Assembly (NCBI GenBank): GCA_025964715.1
Contig: JAOPYH010000502.1
Span: 1 to 45,176 of the forward strand
Reading direction: 5' to 3'
From: Streptosporangiaceae bacterium
GTDB taxonomy: Bacteria; Actinomycetota; Actinomycetes; Streptosporangiales; Streptosporangiaceae
DNA: 45,176 nucleotides
Every line of letters starts with the position of its first letter. Position 1 is the first letter of the stretch. The position numbers and the translations under genes are program-made. Below the pieces are notes generated by a model, which searched no databases, was not told the DNA's origin, and saw nothing but the letters and a program-made list of their open reading frames with translations. Of the stretch, positions 36,821-45,176 are shown piece by piece.

Positions 36821-37221
36821 ATCTCAGGCGTCCCTGAGGAGACCAACTTCGACCGGCTGGTCCCGGACGCCTGGCCGGCCATTCATAGCGAAGAGCTCGG
36901 CGGCTGGCTTCTGCGCTACGCCGAAGGAGACACCAAGCGGGCCAATGGCTGCCGCTCGCGGACCCGGGTGACGTGACCGCCGCGATCGAGGCCACCGAGC
37001 GCTTCTACGCGGCGCGAGACCTGCCCGCCATCTTCGCGATGAGCGGGGCGGCGCGGCCGTACGGGCTGGACGACACGCTGGCGGCCCGCGGCTACCAGAT
37101 CGTCGACCCGACCCTGGTCATGGCCCGCGACCTGCCGGTCCCGCCGGACGGTACCGAGCTGTCCGGCAGCCCCGCGACGGTGGCCTGGAAAGCAGAAAAC
37201 GGCGTCCACCGTCCCCGGTGA
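36821..37221 (+). pseudogene. Frameshifted and truncated GNAT acetyltransferase
   Basis: The N-terminal third of a GNAT acetyltransferase of the actinobacterial type reads ETNFDRLVPDAWPA, EELGGWLLRYAEGDTKRAN (one frame, from about 36821). Near 36946-36949 the frame shifts, and the next frame continues the family pattern as LPLADPGDVTAAIEATERFY, YGLDDTLAARGY and PTLVMARDLPVPP to a stop at 37221. The catalytic C-terminal domain is missing. No ATG begins the first frame; ATC at 36821 stands where a start would be expected. Start loss, frameshift and C-terminal loss together make it a pseudogene. Confidence 0.75.
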
Positions 37222-37256
37222 CCGCCGTGTTCTGTCTATGAATGGAGCTGCTCGAA

Positions 37257-37487
37257 CTACCGTTCCTCGTCTGGCGTAACGGCAGGGGTTTCGATCAGCC
37301 GGTCGGTCTCGTCCTGTATGTCAGCCCCGTTGGAGCGAAGCGCCTCGCTGTACTTACGGCCATGGTGGGCGCAGAAAAGCAAGTCGCCGCCGCCCGTAAG
37401 GACCGCACGGACATAGGCCTGGGCACCACAGCGATCGCAACGGTCTGCGGTCGCCAGTGGCTTGGATGGGGCAAGGGCTCCAGTCAC
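37257..37487 (-). CDS. DUF7455 small zinc-ribbon-like protein
   Basis: A 76-residue protein matching the actinobacterial DUF7455 family. It has a CxxC pair (Cys17, Cys20 in CDRCGAQAYVRA) and a second Cys/His pair in FCAHHGRK (Cys39, His41), which suggests zinc binding. The C-terminus IQDETDRL is also typical. Function is unknown; family members sit near the principal sigma factor and topoisomerase genes in many actinobacteria as I recall. The GTG start at 37487 is preceded by GAGGAAGG. It is divergent from the small ORF and parE across an AT-richer spacer. Confidence 0.85.
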   Translation of the reverse strand: MTGALAPSKPLATADRCDRCGAQAYVRAVLTGGGDLLFCAHHGRKYSEALRSNGADIQDETDRLIETPAVTPDEER

Positions 37488-37597
37488 GGCACCTTCCTCG
37501 TCTCGGGGTCGGTACTTAAAAGAACATCTAACCGCGCGCGGACGTTCCCAACCCGCCTCTCAGTACGCCCACAGCAGAATGGCCCAGGAAGTGACCC
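37488..37597. promoter_or_regulatory. Divergent promoter region between DUF7455 and the small ORF/parE unit
   Basis: The centre of this spacer (37512-37531) is AT-rich (TACTTAAAAGAACATCTAAC) and contains -10-like words on both strands. Exact -35/-10 pairs could not be set. It should drive DUF7455 to the left and the small ORF with parE to the right. Confidence 0.4.
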
Positions 37598-37807
37598 ATG
37601 TCACGACTGCACCATGTTCCTTCCGGTATCGAGCGAAAAGTCGGGGCGGGTGTACGCCGGCTCGGGAGCATCCTGCCGCATGTGCGCACGGCGTTCGAGG
37701 ACCGACGGCACGGGGTACGTGACATCTTCGGAGTGGCCGACACCGGCGACCCGGCCGGGGACGGTAGCCTGCTCCCTGACGCGCCGCCCCCCAAGGAGTT
37801 CGACTGA
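37598..37807 (+). CDS. Small hypothetical protein upstream of parE
   Basis: A possible 69-residue basic protein (MSRLHHVPSGIERKVG to PPPKEFD) of no recognised family. It is predicted soluble, with a Gly/Pro-rich end. AGGAAG lies seven bases before the ATG, and its stop TGA ends one base before the TTG start of parE, whose ribosome site AAGGAG overlaps its last codons. This tight layout favours a real, translationally coupled leader gene, but the Arg-rich sequence leaves doubt. Confidence 0.45.
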   Translation: MSRLHHVPSGIERKVGAGVRRLGSILPHVRTAFEDRRHGVRDIFGVADTGDPAGDGSLLPDAPPPKEFD

Positions 37808-37808
37808 G

Positions 37809-39893
37809 TTGACCGCTGTGACAGCTGAAGTCGCCGAAGACCCACAAGGCTATTCCGCCCGGCACCTGTCTGTGCTCGAGGGGCTGGAGGCCGTCCGCAA
37901 GCGGCCTGGGATGTACATCGGGTCCACCGACAGCCGTGGCCTCGTGCACTGCCTGTGGGAGATCGTCGACAACTCAGTAGACGAGGCGCTGGGCGGGCAC
38001 TGCACGCACATCGACGTGGTCCTGCACGACGACGGCTCCATCGCGGTGGGCGACAACGGCCGCGGCATCCCCGTGGACCTCGAGCCCAAGACCGGGCTGC
38101 CCGGCGTCGAACTGGTGATGACCCGGCTGCACGCGGGAGGAAAGTTCGGCGGGGTGTCCTACACCGCCTCCGGCGGGCTGCACGGCGTCGGCGCCTCAGT
38201 GGTCAACGCGCTGTCGGCCCGGCTGGACATCGAGGTCGACCGGGAGGGCCACACCCACCTGATCAGCTTCCGCCGCGGCCTTCCCGGCGAGTTCCTCGAC
38301 GACGGCCCCACGGCCAAGTTCAGGAAGAAGTCCGGGATCACGGTCGGCAAGAGGATCGCCAGGAAGAACACCGGGACGCGGGTGCGGTTCTGGCCGGACC
38401 GTCAGATCTTCATCAAGGACGCGACCATCGCGACCGACCTGGTGCTGGACCGGATGCGGCAGACCGCGTTCCTGGTGCCGGGTCTGTCGATCTCCGTACG
38501 GGACGAGCGCGGCGAGGAGCCGTTCGAGGCGACGTTCCAGTTCGAGGGCGGCATCAGCGAGTTCTGCACCTACCTGGCCACCGACGAGGCCGTGACCGAC
38601 GTGCTCCGGCTGCAGGGCCGGGGGCACTTCACCGAGACGGTCCCGGTGCTGGACGACCAGGGGCACCTGACCCCCACCGACGTCGAGCGGGATCTCGAGG
38701 TCGACGTGGCGCTGCGCTGGGGCACGGGCTACGACACCATCACCCGGTCCTTCGTCAACGTGATCGCCACGCCCAAGCACGGCACGCACGTCTCCGGCTT
38801 CGACCGCGCGCTGGTGCGGACGATCAATGAGCAGCTGCGCACGACCCGGCTGCTGAAGAACGGCGATGACCCGGTCCTCAAGGAGGACATCCTCGAGGGC
38901 CTCACCGCCGTGGTGACCGTACGCCTGCCGGAGCCGCAGTTCGAGGGCCAGACCAAGGAGATCCTCGGCACCTCGGCCGCGACCCGGATCGTGTCGCAGG
39001 TCGTGGGCGGCGAACTGCGGGCGGCCTTCGAGTCGCCCAAGCGCGCCCAGAAGCAGCAGATGCGCAACGTGCTGGAGAAGATCGTCGCCGCGGCCAAGAC
39101 CCGCATCTCCGCCCGGACCCAGCGCGACAACCAGCGCCGCAAGACCGCTCTGGAGAACTCGGCCCTTCCGGCCAAGCTGGTCGACTGCCGCACCGCGGAC
39201 GAACGCAGCGAGCTGTTCATCGTCGAGGGGGACTCGGCCCTCGGCACCGCCAAGCTGGCGCGCGACTCCGAGTTCCAGGCGCTTCTGCCCATCCGAGGCA
39301 AGATCCTCAACGTGCAGAAGTCCTCGGTGGCGGACATGCTCAAGAACACCGAGTGCTCCGCCATCATCCAGGTGCTGGGTGCGGGCTCCGGCCGTACATT
39401 CGACCTCGACGCGGCCCGCTATGGGCGCATCATCCTGATGGCGGACGCCGACGTCGACGGATCCCACATCAGGTGCCTGCTCCTCACGCTGATCTACCGC
39501 TACATGCGGCCGATCCTCGAGGCCGGGCGGGTGTTCGCCGCCGTGCCGCCGCTGCACCGGATCCAGCTGAGCAACCCCAAGAGGGGCCAGGACCGCTACA
39601 TCTACTGCTACTCCGAGGGCGAGCTCCGGAAGAAGCTCGTCGAACTCGAGCGCAAGGGCCAGCGCTGGAAGGAACCGGTGCAGCGTTACAAGGGCCTCGG
39701 GGAGATGGACGCCGACCAGCTGGCCGAGACGACCATGGAACCGCGGCATCGTGTCCTCAGGCGGATCCGGATCGAGGACGCCGAGGACGCCGCCAAGATC
39801 TTCGATCTGCTGATGGGCTCAGAGGTCGCCCCGAGGCGGGAGTTCATCACCGCTGGGGCCTCCGAACTGGACACGGCGCGAATCGACACCTGA
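37809..39893 (+). CDS. parE: DNA topoisomerase IV subunit B (ParE/GyrB type)
   Basis: A 694-residue type IIA topoisomerase B subunit. The GHKL ATPase domain (about 20-230) has EIVDNSVDEALGG, VGDNGRGIPV and GGLHGVGASVVNALS; the transducer follows. The TOPRIM domain has FIVEGDSALGTAKLARD and LMADADVDGSHIRCLLL, and QRYKGLGEMDADQLAETT is the C-terminal signature. The neighbouring gene for subunit A (ParC) and the absence of the recF/gyrA context indicate topoisomerase IV rather than gyrase, though subunit names are interchangeable by sequence. The start is the TTG at 37809, with AAGGAG ten bases upstream; a GTG at 37818 is too far from it. Confidence 0.93.
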   Translation: MTAVTAEVAEDPQGYSARHLSVLEGLEAVRKRPGMYIGSTDSRGLVHCLWEIVDNSVDEALGGHCTHIDVVLHDDGSIAVGDNGRGIPVDLEPKTGLPGVELVMTRLHAGGKFGGVSYTASGGLHGVGASVVNALSARLDIEVDREGHTHLISFRRGLPGEFLDDGPTAKFRKKSGITVGKRIARKNTGTRVRFWPDRQIFIKDATIATDLVLDRMRQTAFLVPGLSISVRDERGEEPFEATFQFEGGISEFCTYLATDEAVTDVLRLQGRGHFTETVPVLDDQGHLTPTDVERDLEVDVALRWGTGYDTITRSFVNVIATPKHGTHVSGFDRALVRTINEQLRTTRLLKNGDDPVLKEDILEGLTAVVTVRLPEPQFEGQTKEILGTSAATRIVSQVVGGELRAAFESPKRAQKQQMRNVLEKIVAAAKTRISARTQRDNQRRKTALENSALPAKLVDCRTADERSELFIVEGDSALGTAKLARDSEFQALLPIRGKILNVQKSSVADMLKNTECSAIIQVLGAGSGRTFDLDAARYGRIILMADADVDGSHIRCLLLTLIYRYMRPILEAGRVFAAVPPLHRIQLSNPKRGQDRYIYCYSEGELRKKLVELERKGQRWKEPVQRYKGLGEMDADQLAETTMEPRHRVLRRIRIEDAEDAAKIFDLLMGSEVAPRREFITAGASELDTARIDT

Positions 39894-39911
39894 GCCCGGG
39901 CCTGAGCGGGG

Positions 39912-40487
39912 TCAGATCGCCTCGTTGCCCGGCTTCCACTTGATCCCGCAGCCGAGGCTGGGCCGATGCGGGCCCGGCACCGGGCGTCCGCCGAGCACCT
40001 GGTAGAGCGCCGCCCGCAGGGTCGCGCCGTCCGCGGGCAGGTCGTTGCCCGGCCGGGCGCTGTCGAACTCACCCCGGTAGGCGAGCATCAGCCCGGCGTC
40101 ATAGAGGAAGAAATCGGGTGTGCAGGCGGCCCGGTAGGCCTTGGCCACGTCCTGGGTCCGGTCGATGAGGTACGGGAAGGTGAAGCCGGCCCGCTTGGCC
40201 TGCTCGGCCAGATGGTCGGCGTCATCCTGGGGATAGTTCTCCGCGTCATTGCTGCAGATCCCGACAGCGGCGAGGTCCTCCTTCTGATATTCGGCGACGA
40301 CCTCCCCGATGGTGTCCTCGATCCGGCGCACGTAAGGGCAGTGGTTGGACAGGAACACGACGAGGAACCCGGGCGCGTCGGCGAAGTCCTCGCTGGACAC
40401 CGTGCCACCGTCGACGCACGGCAGCCTGAACGGGGGCGCCGGCGTCCCGAGCGGCACCATGAAAGACGAGACGGCCATGGAGGTCAT
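39912..40487 (-). CDS. Redoxin/thioredoxin-fold protein (AhpC/TSA-like)
   Basis: A 191-residue thioredoxin-fold protein of the peroxiredoxin-like group. The N-terminus is MVPLGTPAPPFRLP, with VVFLSNHCPYVRR (Cys50 as the probable reactive Cys), AYRAACTPDFFLYD and the C-terminal SLGCGIKWKPGN, a family signature with another Cys. It probably reduces peroxides or disulfides in the cytosol. The ATG at 40487 is used; an ATG three codons later (40478) is equally plausible. It lies between parE and parC and is transcribed toward parE, ending 19 bases from its stop. Confidence 0.88.
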   Translation of the reverse strand: MTSMAVSSFMVPLGTPAPPFRLPCVDGGTVSSEDFADAPGFLVVFLSNHCPYVRRIEDTIGEVVAEYQKEDLAAVGICSNDAENYPQDDADHLAEQAKRAGFTFPYLIDRTQDVAKAYRAACTPDFFLYDAGLMLAYRGEFDSARPGNDLPADGATLRAALYQVLGGRPVPGPHRPSLGCGIKWKPGNEAI

Positions 40488-40534
40488 TATCCCACCGGCC
40501 TGAGTTGACGCCAGAGCCGATCGGCTCTGGCCGG

Positions 40535-43069
40535 CTAGTCCGTGGCGGGCCCGCCGGGCTCCTCGGCCCGGCCGTCGGACGGTTGCTCCGGGTGGGCCGC
40601 CGGCGCCGCCGGCACGATGGGGCAGCCGAGAGCGGCGATGGCGGCGCGCAGCGGCTCACCGGAGCCGTCGCGCCGGCCGAGCTCCTCCGGCAGGGCGGCC
40701 GGCGTGCCGCCCGAGGCCGAGGCCCGGACCGGTACCGGACCGGCCCAGCCCAGCAGCAGCGTGTCCTCGCCCTTGAGGAACCGGTGGGCTCGCACCCCAC
40801 CGGTGGCGCGGCCCTTGGCCGGGAAGTCCGCGAAGTCGCTGACCTTGGCATTGCCTGTCTGCGTGCCGGGCAGGCCGGCAGAGGAGCCTGAGATCGTGAC
40901 AACCACGGACGGGCGTGCGGCGTCGATCGCACCGAACCACACCACGTGGGCGTCGTCGGACAGCCGGATGCCGGCCATCCCGCCGGCGGGCCGGCCCTGG
41001 GGGCGCACCACGGAGGCGCTGTAGCGCAGCAACTGCGCATCGCTCGAGATGAAGACGAGATCCCAGTCCTCGGACTCCAGTTGTACCGCGCCGATGACCT
41101 TGTCGCCCTCCTTGAGACCGATCACCTCGAATTCATCGCGGTTGGCCGGGTAGTCCGGGACCACCCGTTTCACGATGCCCTGCTCGGTGCCGAGGACCAG
41201 CCCCGGCCCCTCGGTGTCGAACGCGCCGAGGCCCACCAGCTCCTCGCCCGGTTCCAGGGAGACGAACTCGTCCACCGGTGCGCCCCCGGCCAGTGACGGT
41301 GAGGTGGCCGACGGCGGCAGGGACGGCAGGTCCAGCACGTCGATCCGCAGCATCCGTCCGGTGGAGGTCACCGCGCCGATGTGCGCGCGGACCGTGGTCC
41401 GGACGACGGAGACCAGCGTGTCGTGGGCCGACCGGTGCTCGCCGTTCAGCTCCAGTGGGCCCGCCTCGGCCGCACGGGCCATCAGCCCGGTGGAGGACAG
41501 CAGCACCAGGCACGGGTCGTCACCGACCTCTAGGGGAACCGAGGCGGTCTGGGCGTGGGCGGAGGACTCCAGCAGCACGGTGCGGCGGGGAGTGGCGAAC
41601 CGCTTCGCCACGTCCTTGAGCTCGTTGCTGACGACTTCGCGGAGCTTGGCGGGGGATTCCAGGATCTCGGTGAGCTCGGCGATCTCGCGGCTGAGCGTCT
41701 CCTTCTCCTTGTCCAGCTCCAGCCGGTCATAGCGGGTGAGCCGGCGGAGCGGGGTGTCGAGGATGTACTGAGCCTGGATCTCCGAGAGCTCGAAGATCTG
41801 CATCAGCCGCTGCTTGGCCTGCGCGGAGTCGTCGCTCTCGCGGATGACCTGGATGACCTCGTCGATGTTGAGCAGAGCCACGAGGAGGCCGTCGACCAGG
41901 TGCAGGCGTTCCTCGCGCTTGCGCCGCCGGAACTGGCTGCGCCGGCGGACGACCTCGAGGCGGTGGTCCACGTAGACCTGCAGCAGCTCGCGCAGCCCGA
42001 GCGTGCGCGGCTGCCCGTCCACCAGGGCGACGTTGTTGATGCCGAAGGACTCCTCCATCGGCGTCAGCCGGTAGAGCTCCCCGAGCACCGCCTCCGGGTG
42101 GAAGCCGTTCTTGATCTCGACGACCAGGCGCAGACCCGTCGAACGGTCGGTGAGGTCCTTGAGGTCGGAGATCCCGGTCAGCTTCTTGGCGTTGACGAGA
42201 TCCTTGATCTTGCTGACGACGCGCTCGGGACCCACTCCGTACGGCAGCTCGGTGACCACGATGCCCCGCCGGCGGGCGGAGACGTTCTCGATATGGGTCG
42301 TGGCACGGGTACGGAAGGTGCCCCGGCCCGTGGCGTAGGCGTCGTGGATGCCGGCAAGTCCGACGATCCTGCCGCCGGTCGGCAGGTCTGGCCCCGGCAC
42401 GAACCGCATGAGGTCGTGCAGCGTCGCGTCCGGGTGCCGGATCAGATGGCGCGCGGCCGCGATCACCTCGCCGAGGTTGTGCGGGGCCATGTTCGTGGCC
42501 ATGCCGACCGCGATCCCCGACGCGCCGTTGACCAGCAGGTTGGGGAAGGCCGAGGGCAGGACCTCCGGCTCCATCTCCTGACCGTCGTAGTTCGGCCGGA
42601 AGTCGACGGTGTCCTCGTCGATCGAGCTCACCAGCAGCATGGCCTCGGGAGACAGCCGAGCCTCGGTGTATCGCATCGCCGCGGGGGAGTCGTCGCCGCC
42701 GAGCGACCCGAAGTTGCCGTGCCCGTCGACGAGCGGCATCCGCATCGACCAGGGCTGGGCGAGGCGCACCATGGCGTCGTAGATCGCGGTGTCACCGTGC
42801 GGGTGGAGCTTGCCCATCACCTCGCCGACGACGCGTGCGCACTTGACGTGGCCCCGGTCCGGGCGCAGGCCCATCTCGCTCGCGGAGTACAGGATCCGGC
42901 GCTGCACCGGCTTGAGCCCGTCGCGTGCGTCTGGGAGCGCCCGTTGGTAGATGACCGAGTAGGCGTACACGAGAAAACTGCCCCGCATCTCCTCGGAGAC
43001 GTCGACGTCGATGATGTTCTCTTCGAAGTCCGGCGGAGGAGGAGGGGTCTTCGTACCACGTCGTGCCAT
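40535..43069 (-). CDS. parC: DNA topoisomerase IV subunit A (ParC/GyrA type)
   Basis: An 844-residue subunit A. The breakage-reunion domain has [59 protein letters not shown] with the DNA-linking Tyr134, and [19 protein letters not shown] coiled-coil region with the isoleucine-rich [20 protein letters not shown] follows, and the C-terminal beta-pinwheel (about 500-820) lacks the canonical GyrA box QRRGGKG. That fits ParC rather than GyrA. It pairs with ParE to decatenate daughter chromosomes. The start is the ATG at 43069 with no Shine-Dalgarno sequence; AACAAT lies six bases upstream and could be a -10 box of a leaderless transcript. Confidence 0.93.
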   Translation of the reverse strand: MARRGTKTPPPPPDFEENIIDVDVSEEMRGSFLVYAYSVIYQRALPDARDGLKPVQRRILYSASEMGLRPDRGHVKCARVVGEVMGKLHPHGDTAIYDAMVRLAQPWSMRMPLVDGHGNFGSLGGDDSPAAMRYTEARLSPEAMLLVSSIDEDTVDFRPNYDGQEMEPEVLPSAFPNLLVNGASGIAVGMATNMAPHNLGEVIAAARHLIRHPDATLHDLMRFVPGPDLPTGGRIVGLAGIHDAYATGRGTFRTRATTHIENVSARRRGIVVTELPYGVGPERVVSKIKDLVNAKKLTGISDLKDLTDRSTGLRLVVEIKNGFHPEAVLGELYRLTPMEESFGINNVALVDGQPRTLGLRELLQVYVDHRLEVVRRRSQFRRRKREERLHLVDGLLVALLNIDEVIQVIRESDDSAQAKQRLMQIFELSEIQAQYILDTPLRRLTRYDRLELDKEKETLSREIAELTEILESPAKLREVVSNELKDVAKRFATPRRTVLLESSAHAQTASVPLEVGDDPCLVLLSSTGLMARAAEAGPLELNGEHRSAHDTLVSVVRTTVRAHIGAVTSTGRMLRIDVLDLPSLPPSATSPSLAGGAPVDEFVSLEPGEELVGLGAFDTEGPGLVLGTEQGIVKRVVPDYPANRDEFEVIGLKEGDKVIGAVQLESEDWDLVFISSDAQLLRYSASVVRPQGRPAGGMAGIRLSDDAHVVWFGAIDAARPSVVVTISGSSAGLPGTQTGNAKVSDFADFPAKGRATGGVRAHRFLKGEDTLLLGWAGPVPVRASASGGTPAALPEELGRRDGSGEPLRAAIAALGCPIVPAAPAAHPEQPSDGRAEEPGGPATD

Positions 43070-43183
43070 GCAGCTATTGTTCCGTGTCCTGGGGACAGAA
43101 ACGTACGGATGGAGCCGGTGACCGGCTCCCGGCTGCCTCATCCATCACAATGGCCGTGCCCGTCAGGACGGAGGAGGCCCCGA

Positions 43184-44344
43184 ATGAGCTCCCACGCCGA
43201 TTTCCAGAACGAGATCTACCTCAATGGTGTCGTGGACGTACACCCGACGTTGCCGACCGACCTCACGCGGCTGGAGCGGCTCGCCCGTAAGCGCCTGTCG
43301 TCCGAGGCGTACGGCTACGTGGCCGGCTCGGCGGGTACCGGGGCGACTGCGCGGGCCAACCGGGCCGCCTTCGACCACTGGCGGATCGTGCCGAGGATGC
43401 TCCGCGACGTCTCCGCGCCCGACCTGTCGGTGCGGGTGCTCGGGACCGATCTTCCCGCACCCGTGCTGCTCGGCCCCATCGGGGTGCTGTCGATCCTGCA
43501 CCCGGACGGTGATCTGGCGGTGGCCCGGGCCGCCTCCGCGCTGAAGATCCCCATGGTGGCCAGCACGGCGGCCTCCTTCCCCCTGGAGGACGTGGCGAAG
43601 GCCTGCGGCGACGGCCCCCGCTGGTACCAGCTGTACTGGCCCCGCGATCGCGACCTCGCCGCCAGCTTCCTGGCGCGGGCCAAGGCGGCGGCCTACTCCA
43701 CCCTCGTCGTCACGCTCGACACCATGACGCTCGGCTGGCGGCCGCACGACCTGGACCAGGGCTACCTGCCGTTCCTGCGCGGGATCGGCGTGGCGAACTA
43801 CTTCAGCGACCCCGTGTTCCAGAAGGCCGTCGGCGGTCCGATCGAGTCGAACCGCGAAGCGGCGATCCTGCACTGGGCCGCGATCTTCTCCAACCCCACG
43901 CTGACCTGGGACGATCTCGCCTTCCTGCGCGAGCACTGGGACGGGCCCATCGCGTTGAAGGGCATCCAGCACACCGACGACGCCCGCCGGGCCGTCGACA
44001 GCGGCATGGACAGCGTGATCGTCTCCAACCACGGCGGCCGGCAGGTCGACGGGGCCATCGCCTCGCTGGACGCGCTGCCGGAGATCGTCGCCGCCGTCGG
44101 CGACCAGACGACCGTGCTGTTCGACAGCGGTATCCGTATGGGTGCCGACGTGGTCAAGGCCCTGGCGCTCGGCGCCCGCGCGGTCCTCGTCGCCCGTCCC
44201 TACGCGTACGGGCTCGGGCTCGCCGGTGAGGCGGGCGTACTCCACGTGCTGCGCTGCCTGATGGCCGACCTGCAGCTGACCATGGCCCTGTCCGGTGTCA
44301 CCCGGCTCGAGGAGCTGACTCCCGAGTTCCTTCGGCGCACCTGA
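43184..44344 (+). CDS. FMN-dependent alpha-hydroxy-acid oxidase (lactate 2-monooxygenase-like)
   Basis: A 386-residue FMN-dependent 2-hydroxy-acid oxidase/dehydrogenase. Segments are RKRLSSEAYGYVAGSAGTG, PRWYQLYWPRDRD, LVVTLDTMTLGWRPHDL, PIALKGIQHTDDARRAVDSG and the signature SNHGGRQVDGAIASLDALP with the catalytic His and Arg. FDSGIRMGADVVKALALGA binds the FMN phosphate. The length and the D-rich middle segment recall lactate 2-monooxygenases and related lactate/mandelate oxidases. The substrate is uncertain. GGAGG lies eight bases before the ATG at 43184. It is divergent from parC. Confidence 0.92.
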   Translation: MSSHADFQNEIYLNGVVDVHPTLPTDLTRLERLARKRLSSEAYGYVAGSAGTGATARANRAAFDHWRIVPRMLRDVSAPDLSVRVLGTDLPAPVLLGPIGVLSILHPDGDLAVARAASALKIPMVASTAASFPLEDVAKACGDGPRWYQLYWPRDRDLAASFLARAKAAAYSTLVVTLDTMTLGWRPHDLDQGYLPFLRGIGVANYFSDPVFQKAVGGPIESNREAAILHWAAIFSNPTLTWDDLAFLREHWDGPIALKGIQHTDDARRAVDSGMDSVIVSNHGGRQVDGAIASLDALPEIVAAVGDQTTVLFDSGIRMGADVVKALALGARAVLVARPYAYGLGLAGEAGVLHVLRCLMADLQLTMALSGVTRLEELTPEFLRRT

Positions 44345-44372
44345 CGTGTGACCGGGCTAACGAGCGTGGTGC

Positions 44373-44401
44373 TTGGGCGATATGTCCGGCTCTGGTTTAC
44401 T
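44373..44401 (+). promoter_or_regulatory. Possible metN promoter
   Basis: TTGGGC (44373-44378) and TTTACT (44396-44401) are spaced by 17 bases in the leader of the ABC gene. Matches to the consensus are partial. Confidence 0.35.
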
Positions 44402-44437
44402 CGATGGATGACCGCCGTGCGCCCGCGCCCCCTGCCG

Positions 44438-44446
44438 GGTCACACG
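44438..44446 (+). promoter_or_regulatory. Leader element complementary to 44345-44353
   Basis: GGTCACACG is the exact complement of CGTGTGACC at 44345-44353, 84 bases earlier, so the two could pair in the metN leader RNA. A second stem GGGAGC/GCTCCC (44459-44464 and 44474-44479) lies between it and the start. A known S-adenosylmethionine riboswitch core was not recognised. Confidence 0.3.
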
Positions 44447-44544
44447 CCGTTCCCGCCCGGGAGCCGCTGAGCCGCTCCCGCTCCCGCGGTCCTGACCGTT
44501 CGTCTCCGGCTGTACCCGGATGACGCCTGCCTGGGGTAATCCCT

Positions 44545-45176
44545 GTGATTCAGATCGAAGAACTTCGGAAGGTCTATCGAGCCCGGGGGCGCGAGGTGAC
44601 GGCCGTTGACGGCGTCGACCTGAACGTCCGCGAGGGCGAGGTCTTCGGCGTCCTCGGCCGCAGCGGCGCGGGCAAGAGCACGCTGCTGCGCTGCGTGAAC
44701 CTGCTGGAACGCCCTGATGAGGGCCGCGTGATCGTGGACGGCCGGGACCTGCGGGCCCTGCCGGGAGCCGGGCTCCGCCGCGCCCGGCAGGGGATAGGCA
44801 TGATCCATCAGCACTTCGGCCTGCTCGCCTCCCGTACGGTCGCCGGCAACGTCGCCTTCCCGCTGGAGGTCATGGGAATGCCGCGCGCCGCGCGGGCCGA
44901 GCGTGTCGGTGAACTGCTCGACCTGGTCGGACTGGCCGATCATGCCAAGGCCTACCCCGCGCAGATCTCCGGCGGCCAGAAACAGCGTGTCGGCATCGCC
45001 AGGGCGCTGGCCGGCAGGCCCAAGGTGCTGCTGTCGGACGAGGCCACCTCCGCGTTGGACCCGGAGACGACCGAGTCGATCCTCGAGCTGCTCCGGAGGC
45101 TGAACCGCGAGCTCGGACTCACCATCCTGCTGATCACGCACGAGATGAACGTGGTGAAGCGGATCTGCGACTCGGC
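44545..45176 (+). CDS. metN: Methionine ABC transporter ATP-binding protein (3' end outside window)
   Basis: The first 210 residues of an ABC ATPase. Walker A is GRSGAGKST near residue 38, the Q-loop region is MIHQHFGLL, the ABC signature is [15 protein letters not shown] and Walker B with its Glu-flanked Asp is [13 protein letters not shown]. The H-loop is [28 protein letters not shown] and the [14 protein letters not shown] stretch match MetN, the ATPase of the D/L-methionine importer. The GTG start at 44545 has GGGGT about ten bases upstream. The expected partners MetI and MetQ would lie beyond the window. The assignment rests on family similarity of the visible part. Confidence 0.85.
   Translation, partial: MIQIEELRKVYRARGREVTAVDGVDLNVREGEVFGVLGRSGAGKSTLLRCVNLLERPDEGRVIVDGRDLRALPGAGLRRARQGIGMIHQHFGLLASRTVAGNVAFPLEVMGMPRAARAERVGELLDLVGLADHAKAYPAQISGGQKQRVGIARALAGRPKVLLSDEATSALDPETTESILELLRRLNRELGLTILLITHEMNVVKRICDS

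Noticed and set aside
44345..44544. S-adenosylmethionine riboswitch before metN
   Set aside because: The conserved core sequences of the known classes were not found; only generic stems are present.

Overview
The window is chromosomal DNA of a high-GC actinomycete. It is dense with GC-rich genes, GTG and TTG starts occur beside good Shine-Dalgarno sequences, and the principal sigma factor is HrdB/SigA-like with a long Lys/Ala- and acid-rich N-terminus. Several families typical of actinomycetes occur (DUF6295, DUF7455, TY-Chap/SseB, DUF222 relic). A Streptosporangiales-type organism (for example near Actinomadura) would fit, but that placement is inference. No tRNA, rRNA, CRISPR array or intact insertion sequence was seen.

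Layout. 1-2.4 kb: the 3' end of a PLP-dependent Thr/Ser dehydratase, then a divergent SDR/TetR pair around twin 12-bp palindromic operators, flanked by two diverged 38-bp direct repeats. 2.6-6.1 kb: gdhA, a YigZ/IMPACT protein, a DUF222 relic, a dienelactone-hydrolase-type enzyme and DUF6295. 6.1-9.3 kb: LysR divergent from a SelA-like PLP enzyme, then an LigB/DODA-type dioxygenase behind twin MarR-like operators. 9.4-13.8 kb: a two-domain TerD-family protein, a secreted GH16-CBM13 glucanase, a haloalkane-dehalogenase-like hydrolase and rnhB. 13.8-17.8 kb: a small unknown ORF, a membrane-anchored double CbxX/CfxQ AAA protein and an AlkZ-like winged-helix protein. 17.9-24.7 kb (minus): a secreted subtilase and a fused HyuA-HyuB oxoprolinase. 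24.8-27.7 kb (minus): a TY-Chap/SseB-type protein and an unrecognised 510-residue protein. 27.9-31.2 kb (minus): a glycosyltransferase translationally coupled to a glycogen-debranching-type enzyme.

31.8-45.2 kb is a housekeeping block: a PAS-PAS-GAF-SpoIIE phosphatase, rpoD with a clear terminator, yaaA, a broken GNAT gene, DUF7455, a small ORF coupled to parE (TTG start), a redoxin, parC, an FMN-dependent 2-hydroxy-acid oxidase and the start of metN. The order rpoD...parE...parC recalls the hrdB/parE/parC neighbourhood of streptomycetes.

How genes work together. Firm functional pairings are few: ParE with ParC (topoisomerase IV), the coupled glycosyltransferase/debranching pair (alpha-glucan metabolism), SDR with TetR, and LysR with the PLP enzyme. 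The least understood parts are the membrane-tethered twin AAA protein with its AT-richer leader, and the TY-Chap/SseB protein with its unrecognised neighbour. The rest looks like ordinary chromosome with scars of gene loss (DUF222, GNAT, and an orphan promoter after rpoD).
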